This document shows, in pieces, positions 6,949 through 10,467 of a DNA stretch of 10,467 bases. Position numbers and translations under genes: made by a program. The DNA comes from Bacteroidales bacterium UBA1077 (GTDB taxonomy: Bacteria > Bacteroidota > Bacteroidia > Bacteroidales > UBA932). The DNA lies in assembly GCA_002314195.1 (NCBI GenBank), contig DCCQ01000080.1, forward strand, positions 1-10,467, given 5' to 3'. How positions within the stretch are numbered: the stretch's first letter is position 1; every line of letters starts with the position of its first letter. The notes below the pieces were generated by a model. That model was not told the DNA's origin and searched no databases. It was given only the letters and a program-made list of their open reading frames with translations.

Positions 6949-8115
6949 ATGAAACGTGTATTATCATTTTTGCTGCTGGCCTGCATCGCTTTGGCGTCAG
7001 GCGCGCAGGTTAAGGTGAACTGTGGACCTTATCTTCAGAATGTCACAGAGAACAGTTTCACTGTGGTGTGGACCACGAACGGCCCGGCCGTCGGCTGGAT
7101 TGAACTCGCCCCGAATGACGGAACGAATTTCTACAATGTCGAGAGGCCTAAATATTTCGACCTCAGGGGAATGGGCAGAAAGCCGATCGGTACCCTCCAC
7201 AAGGTGACTGTCTCCGGCCTGAAGCCGGGTACCACCTACAGGTATCGTGTGATGTGTCAGGGTGTGATCTCCGCCGAGAACAGAGCCAGAATCCTCTACG
7301 ACGAGGGCTACGGACTGGACCTCAAGAAAAGGCCTACGAAAGTGACCACCAAGGCTCTTGAATATGACAAGGTCAAGTTCGCCGTGGTGAATGACATGCA
7401 CGAACACGATTCTGTGATGCAGGTCCTTTTCAAGGATGCCAAGGGCAAGTACGACTTCGTCTGCTTCAACGGTGACATGACCTCTGCTGTGGACAGCGTG
7501 GCCGAGATCCGCATGCATTACATGAACACCGCGTCAAAGCTTTTCGCTTCAGACACGCCGCTCTATCTCTGTCGAGGCAATCACGAGTACAGAGGCAACG
7601 ATGCCATCAAGTACCTTGACTATTACCAGACTTCTACCGGAAGGACATATTACACAGCCTCTTATGGCAAATTTTTCTTCCTGTTCCTTGATTCCGGAGA
7701 GGATAAGGTTGACAGTGACATCAGGAATCTGAACATAATGATCACCGAGGATTACATAAAAGAGGAGGCCGAATGGCTGAAAGGTGTCGTGGCGAGCGAT
7801 GAATATAAAAACGCTGAGATGAGGATTGCTTTCTGTCATATTCCTCCGTCAGACAAAGGGTGGCACGGCAACATGATGGTCAGCAAGTATTTCGTGCCGA
7901 CCTTGAATGGTACGGGCCTTGACCTGATGCTCTGCGCTCATATTCATAAATACCGCTTCAACGAGGCGAACACCATCGGAGCGGATTTCCCGGTTCTCTG
8001 CAACGCCAACAGGCAGCGCATCGACGCAGTGGTTGACAAGAGCGGCATTCGTCTGGACTTCTTCGATGAGACTGGATCCAAGATCAAGAGTATGAAATTC
8101 GACAAGAAAAAGTAG
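6949..8115 (+). CDS. Secreted metallophosphoesterase with purple-acid-phosphatase-like N-terminal domain
   Basis: A 388-residue exported calcineurin-like phosphoesterase. A signal peptide (1-20, ending ASGAQ) is followed by a fibronectin-like domain with QNVTENSFTVVWTT (30-43) and VSGLKPGTTYRYRV (88-101), as in purple acid phosphatase N-domains. The catalytic domain then shows all metal-ligand blocks: NDMH (148-151, Asp149 and His151), NGDM (174-177, Asp176), GNHE (210-213), His297 in FCHIPP, and AHIH (330-333). The first block reads ND rather than the common SD/GD. The frame is open back to a TTG at 6901, but that start would lie inside mtlD and bury the signal peptide, so I use ATG 6949. 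It probably removes phosphate from sugars, nucleotides or polymers in the periplasm; the substrate is not evident. It is co-transcribed with mtlD, linking it loosely to phosphorylated-sugar use. Confidence 0.87.
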   Translation: MKRVLSFLLLACIALASGAQVKVNCGPYLQNVTENSFTVVWTTNGPAVGWIELAPNDGTNFYNVERPKYFDLRGMGRKPIGTLHKVTVSGLKPGTTYRYRVMCQGVISAENRARILYDEGYGLDLKKRPTKVTTKALEYDKVKFAVVNDMHEHDSVMQVLFKDAKGKYDFVCFNGDMTSAVDSVAEIRMHYMNTASKLFASDTPLYLCRGNHEYRGNDAIKYLDYYQTSTGRTYYTASYGKFFFLFLDSGEDKVDSDIRNLNIMITEDYIKEEAEWLKGVVASDEYKNAEMRIAFCHIPPSDKGWHGNMMVSKYFVPTLNGTGLDLMLCAHIHKYRFNEANTIGADFPVLCNANRQRIDAVVDKSGIRLDFFDETGSKIKSMKFDKKK

Positions 8116-8136
8116 TCTGAATATGCCGTGTGAATA

Positions 8137-8163
8137 TTTTGTTAAACGGCGCGTTTAACAAAA
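8137..8163. repeat. Perfect 12-bp inverted repeat with 3-nt loop downstream of the phosphoesterase
   Basis: Arms TTTTGTTAAACG (8137-8148) and CGTTTAACAAAA (8152-8163) around GCG. T residues lie on the 5' arm and A residues on the 3' arm on both strands, the opposite of an intrinsic terminator. It sits 18 nt before the much stronger terminator hairpin in the same convergent gap. It could be a dyad binding site or an mRNA 3'-end stabiliser. Confidence 0.6.
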
Positions 8164-8180
8164 AACTATAGATGACAGAA

Positions 8181-8223
8181 ACAAGAAAGGGTGACCGCTG
8201 ATTGTGCGGTCACCCTTTCTTGT
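8181..8223. terminator. Very strong bidirectional hairpin between phosphoesterase and SGNH hydrolase
   Basis: Perfect 18-bp stem: ACAAGAAAGGGTGACCGC (8181-8198) with its exact complement (8206-8223) and a 7-nt loop TGATTGT. The 3' arm is U-rich in its outer half on both transcripts, but no separate T-run follows. Its place between two convergent stops makes a shared terminator the natural reading. Confidence 0.8.
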
Positions 8224-8244
8224 GGTAGTATGATATTCAGTGAA

Positions 8245-9336
8245 TTATTTTATTCCGTACTTCTTCAGGATCTTTTTGATCGGCTTTTCGATTGACTTGG
8301 CCCAGAGGGTGTAGCCGTAGTCTGAAGGGTGGATCCCATCGACAGTGGCTTCGTGATCCTTTGATGTGGCGCAGGTTGTCTTGATGTAGTAGACATTCTT
8401 GTACTTCTTCACGGCGATGTCCATGAGGCTGTCTGCCATCGCGGTCTTTACACGCTCGTTGTTGTCCCTGTCTGTGTTGAAGTTGCGGTACTCACGGTAG
8501 ATGGTCCGCTGGAAGATCAGAGGAATGTCAGGATGAGCCTTTTGTATCTTCTCGATGAAAGGGAAGAGTCTTTCTTTGATCATCGGGGCTTCCGGGTTGG
8601 AGAAGCCATCGAACACGAGCGCATCCACGTCAGCGGCGCAGAGCACATCGGCGAAATATGTCTGGAGCTTGCTGTTGCCTGAGCAGCCGAGGCTGAGGAA
8701 CTGGAGTCCGGTCATGCGGCTGAGCTGGTCAGGATAGGACATTCCGGCTCTGGAAGTGCTGGTTCCGTGTGTGAAGCTTGAACCGAAAATTCCGATTCTG
8801 TGACGGAAAGGATTGTCGATCGCTTCGATGGTGGCGTTTTTCTCAGTTCCGATCTTGATCGAGGATTCCTCGCTGAATACAGGCAGGTAGAGAAGGCACT
8901 CATGCATGGTTCCGTCCATGTCCTTGATGAGAGTCACATTGTCATCAGGCTTGTTGTCCTTGGCGACTGCTGATGCGGCCCAAAGCCATTTGCCGTCTTT
9001 CCTGATATATAGGTCGTAGCCACGCGCGGAGAGTCCGCCGGTGTTGACAGGGAAACTTCTGTCCTCGTATTTGGTCTTGATGGTGATGACCTTGGAGTCG
9101 GTCTTGAATGCTACCGAGAGGCCGGCGGACATCCTGACCTGCTTGTTCTCGCTCTTTGTGAATCCCTTGAATTTCACAGTGTCAACTCTGTGGTATGGGT
9201 TTGGCGTGTCCGGCATAAGTTTGCCTACCATTGTGAGGTCGGAGGCCTCTGTGAAGTTGTACTCCACCTTCTTGCTCTGTGCCGTCGCTGTCAGAACGGC
9301 CAGAGACAGCATCAGCGCTGCGGTTAATCTTTTCAT
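8245..9336 (-). CDS. Secreted SGNH/GDSL hydrolase with GxDLY N-terminal domain
   Basis: A 363-residue exported esterase-type enzyme. After the signal peptide (1-20, ending ATAQ) comes a beta-rich N-terminal domain bearing GYDLY (106-110), the GxDLY motif that defines PF14607, then the SGNH domain of the PF14606 type. Block I reads GSSFTHG (185-191) with Ser187 as nucleophile, GSS replacing the textbook GDS as is normal in this subfamily. The block II Gly lies in GCSGN (217-221), block III is FDGFSN (242-247, Asn247), and DGIHPSD (333-339) supplies the Asp333-His336 pair. Such proteins de-esterify acetylated glycans or related carbohydrate esters in Bacteroidota, but the substrate here is unknown. 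The frame is open to an ATG at 9372, but that would place 12 charged residues before the signal peptide, so I use 9336. It lies 54 nt downstream of rpn on the same strand, with no terminator between them. Confidence 0.88.
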   Translation of the reverse strand: MKRLTAALMLSLAVLTATAQSKKVEYNFTEASDLTMVGKLMPDTPNPYHRVDTVKFKGFTKSENKQVRMSAGLSVAFKTDSKVITIKTKYEDRSFPVNTGGLSARGYDLYIRKDGKWLWAASAVAKDNKPDDNVTLIKDMDGTMHECLLYLPVFSEESSIKIGTEKNATIEAIDNPFRHRIGIFGSSFTHGTSTSRAGMSYPDQLSRMTGLQFLSLGCSGNSKLQTYFADVLCAADVDALVFDGFSNPEAPMIKERLFPFIEKIQKAHPDIPLIFQRTIYREYRNFNTDRDNNERVKTAMADSLMDIAVKKYKNVYYIKTTCATSKDHEATVDGIHPSDYGYTLWAKSIEKPIKKILKKYGIK

Positions 9337-9390
9337 GATATTATTTAAGAAAAATTTGGTTTTGTCTTCCAAAATAAGAACGTGTCGAAT

Positions 9391-9699
9391 CTACTTGAGT
9401 GCCAAGATCTGCTCGGCGGTCAGGCCTGTGACGTTGACGATTTGCTCAACAGGCATACCAAGGGCCAATAGCGACTTGGCCACTTTAGCCATACCCTCAG
9501 CCATACCCTTAGCCATACCCTCAGCCATACCCTTAGCCATACCCTTAGCCATACCCTCGGCCATACCTTTAGTCATGCCCTCAGCCATGCCTTTGGCAGT
9601 CCCGTCAGCCAGTCCCTTGGCCTCTCCATCGGCGTATCCAGCCTCGAAGCCCTTGCGCTCGGCGAACACGCGCTGAGCCAAAATGTCCCTCTCGTTCAT
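9391..9699 (-). CDS. Candidate internally initiated Rpn C-terminal protein (RpnS-like)
   Basis: In the same frame as the rpn gene, an internal ATG at 9699 (Met239 of the full protein) would give a 102-residue protein, MNERDILAQRVF onward, containing the whole 4-residue-repeat helix and the small terminal domain but none of the nuclease motifs. This matches the E. coli Rpn arrangement, where the C-terminal piece (RpnS) is translated separately and blocks the full-length nuclease. No clear Shine-Dalgarno sequence precedes it, but this phylum rarely uses one. A GTG at 9669 is an alternative. This is an inference by analogy. Confidence 0.35.
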   Translation of the reverse strand: MNERDILAQRVFAERKGFEAGYADGEAKGLADGTAKGMAEGMTKGMAEGMAKGMAKGMAEGMAKGMAEGMAKVAKSLLALGMPVEQIVNVTGLTAEQILALK

Positions 9700-10413
9700 C
9701 TTGTCAATCTCGTATTTAAGTTTCTTATCCTTGTCGAACGCCGCCACCTCGCACGCCTCGGCGAGTCGCCTGGAGATACCTCCGGCCTCCTCGATCCACT
9801 CCGGAATCTTCTGGAAGCCTCCGCTGTTCCTGAATATGTAGAACAGCCTGTCGGACTCCGTCACGCACTCCTCCAGCGTCTTGGTGAACAGCGCCAGCTC
9901 CACAAAGATAACACTAATTGTCTGATCCGCAACCATTCCGGTGCGTTTTTCGGCGAACCGCCAGTAGGAGATGAAGTGGTCGGTGTCCCACAGCGACTCG
10001 TCATCGTGCCTCAGGCGGTAGTTCAGGAAAGAGACCACATAGACAGGGTGGAGCTTCCCGTACAGTTCCCCCTCCGACAGCTCCAGATGGTACAGCCCCG
10101 ACGCATAATAGACACACCGCTCGAAGAAACTGTCCTCTTCCGCGGCTTGCATCTCCACGATGAACGTCCTGTCGTCCTTGTCCACGCAGACCAGATCCAG
10201 CACCGTCTTCTTCCCGTAGATCACATCCTGTTGCTGCTCGCGGTCGGAATATTCCTTGATATCCTCAATCCTCGCCTCCGGAGGGAGAATCTGGTTCAGC
10301 ACCCCGATGAGGATGTCCTTGTTGTCCCTGTCCGCGAACACGGCCTTGAATCCCACATCGCTCCGCAGATTCACGAACGGAGCGAGCTCTTGTCGATTTT
10401 CTTTACGATACAT
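9391..10413 (-). CDS. Rpn-family recombination-promoting nuclease / PD-(D/E)XK transposase-like protein
   Basis: A 340-residue member of the Rpn / PDDEXK_2 (PF12784) group. The N-terminal part has VNLRSDVGFKAVFAD (14-28), typical of the family's start, and the nuclease core LDLVCVDKDDRTFIVEMQ with Asp73, Glu87 and Gln89, matching D...ExQ of PD-(D/E)XK enzymes. Residues about 120-210 form the helical remainder of the nuclease region. The C-terminal part holds a helical stretch (about 232-262) and nine 4-residue units GMA(E/K), one GMTK (275-310), preceded by degenerate units such as GLAD and GTAK. It ends in a small VAKSLLALGMPVEQIVNVTGLTAEQI domain. In E. coli, Rpn proteins are DNA endonucleases reported as toxins in gene-within-gene toxin-antitoxin pairs acting against phage, with the C-terminal piece made separately as the antitoxin. 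No inverted terminal repeats are seen, so this is not an IS transposase in context. Confidence 0.85.
   Translation of the reverse strand: MYRKENRQELAPFVNLRSDVGFKAVFADRDNKDILIGVLNQILPPEARIEDIKEYSDREQQQDVIYGKKTVLDLVCVDKDDRTFIVEMQAAEEDSFFERCVYYASGLYHLELSEGELYGKLHPVYVVSFLNYRLRHDDESLWDTDHFISYWRFAEKRTGMVADQTISVIFVELALFTKTLEECVTESDRLFYIFRNSGGFQKIPEWIEEAGGISRRLAEACEVAAFDKDKKLKYEIDKMNERDILAQRVFAERKGFEAGYADGEAKGLADGTAKGMAEGMTKGMAEGMAKGMAKGMAEGMAKGMAEGMAKVAKSLLALGMPVEQIVNVTGLTAEQILALK
9488..9595 (-). repeat. Nine tandem 12-bp repeats in rpn
   Basis: Consecutive 12-mers on the plus strand, GCCATACCCT(C/T)A and variants: the first five (9488-9547) differ only at one base, and the last four (9548-9595) are more diverged (final CG, TTTA, GTCATG..., GCCATGCC...). 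Each unit encodes GMAE or GMAK on the minus strand, so copy-number changes keep the frame. Diverged units continue to about 9630. The near-identity on the left suggests recent expansion by slippage or unequal recombination. Confidence 0.95.
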
Positions 10414-10414
10414 A

Positions 10415-10441
10415 GTTCAAATTTTGAATAAATATTTGAAC
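10415..10441 (-). promoter_or_regulatory. Nested inverted repeats just upstream of rpn
   Basis: GTTCAAAT (10415-10422) and ATTTGAAC (10434-10441) are perfect 8-bp inverted arms, and TTCAAA-T-TTTGAA (10416-10428) is a second overlapping palindrome. The set begins 1 nt upstream of the ATG at 10413, where an autorepressor could act. Confidence 0.45.
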
Positions 10442-10446
10442 CGCAA
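10418..10446 (-). promoter_or_regulatory. Weak promoter candidate for rpn
   Basis: The minus strand has AAAATTTG (10425-10418), one base off TAnnTTTG, with TTG (10446-10444) 18 nt upstream. The predicted start falls at about the ATG itself, implying a leaderless or very short-leader mRNA, so the true promoter may lie beyond the window. Confidence 0.25.
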
Positions 10447-10467
10447 TAGTACCTATGTTTGATATCC

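Noticed and set aside
5991..6986. 331-codon open frame on the minus strand
   Set aside because: It is antisense to mtlD, which shows clear family motifs, and its translation has no recognisable features.
9337..9372. ATG at 9372 as start of the SGNH hydrolase
   Set aside because: The added residues are charged and precede a complete signal peptide that starts with MKR at 9336.
9488..9595. Regular short repeats as a possible CRISPR array
   Set aside because: The units are contiguous 12-mers without spacers and are in-frame coding sequence of rpn.
9391..10413. rpn gene as part of an insertion sequence
   Set aside because: No terminal inverted repeats or target-site duplication flank it within the window; the family name 'transposase' is historical.

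Overview
The window looks like the chromosome of a Bacteroidota bacterium, probably a gut-type member of the Bacteroidales with fairly high GC. The evidence is the Bacteroidota-type -7 promoter element (TAnnTTTG, with an upstream TTG in some cases), signal peptides ending in Ala-Gln, start codons without Shine-Dalgarno sequences, and Bacteroidetes-type protein families. A genus cannot be named from the sequence alone.

Layout, left to right. (1) 1-600 +: 3' part of lptB, the lipopolysaccharide-transport ATPase, with an Ala-rich C-terminal tail. (2) 656-2056 - and 2202-3662 +: two paralogous organophosphate:phosphate antiporter (OPA, GlpT/UhpT-like) transporters, divergently transcribed from a 145-bp region whose two -7 elements are near mirror images. 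(3) 3747-5615 -: a secreted FAD-dependent oxidoreductase. (4) 5784-6935 +: a mannitol-1-phosphate 5-dehydrogenase (MtlD) homologue, followed 13 nt later by a secreted metallophosphoesterase (6949-8115 +). (5) 8245-9336 -: a secreted SGNH/GDSL hydrolase of the GxDLY type. (6) 9391-10413 -: an Rpn-family PD-(D/E)XK nuclease whose C-terminal part carries nine 4-residue repeats encoded by 12-bp tandem repeats.

Convergent gene pairs meet at three bidirectional hairpin terminators (about 623-652, 3694-3723 and 8181-8223), and divergent pairs share two promoter regions (2057-2201 and 5616-5783). No stretch longer than 300 bases lacks a gene.

Possible joint role (inference): two organophosphate antiporters, a cytoplasmic polyol/hexose-phosphate dehydrogenase without visible PTS genes, and an exported phosphoesterase suggest use of phosphorylated sugars or polyols, although they lie in separate transcription units. 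The most striking item is the rpn gene. Its architecture (nuclease domain, variable 4-residue-repeat helix, small C-terminal domain with an internal ATG) matches the Rpn gene-within-gene toxin-antitoxin/phage-defence arrangement described in E. coli. A second unexplained signal is the 7-mer TGAATAT lying within 11 nt after the stop codon of five of the eight genes.
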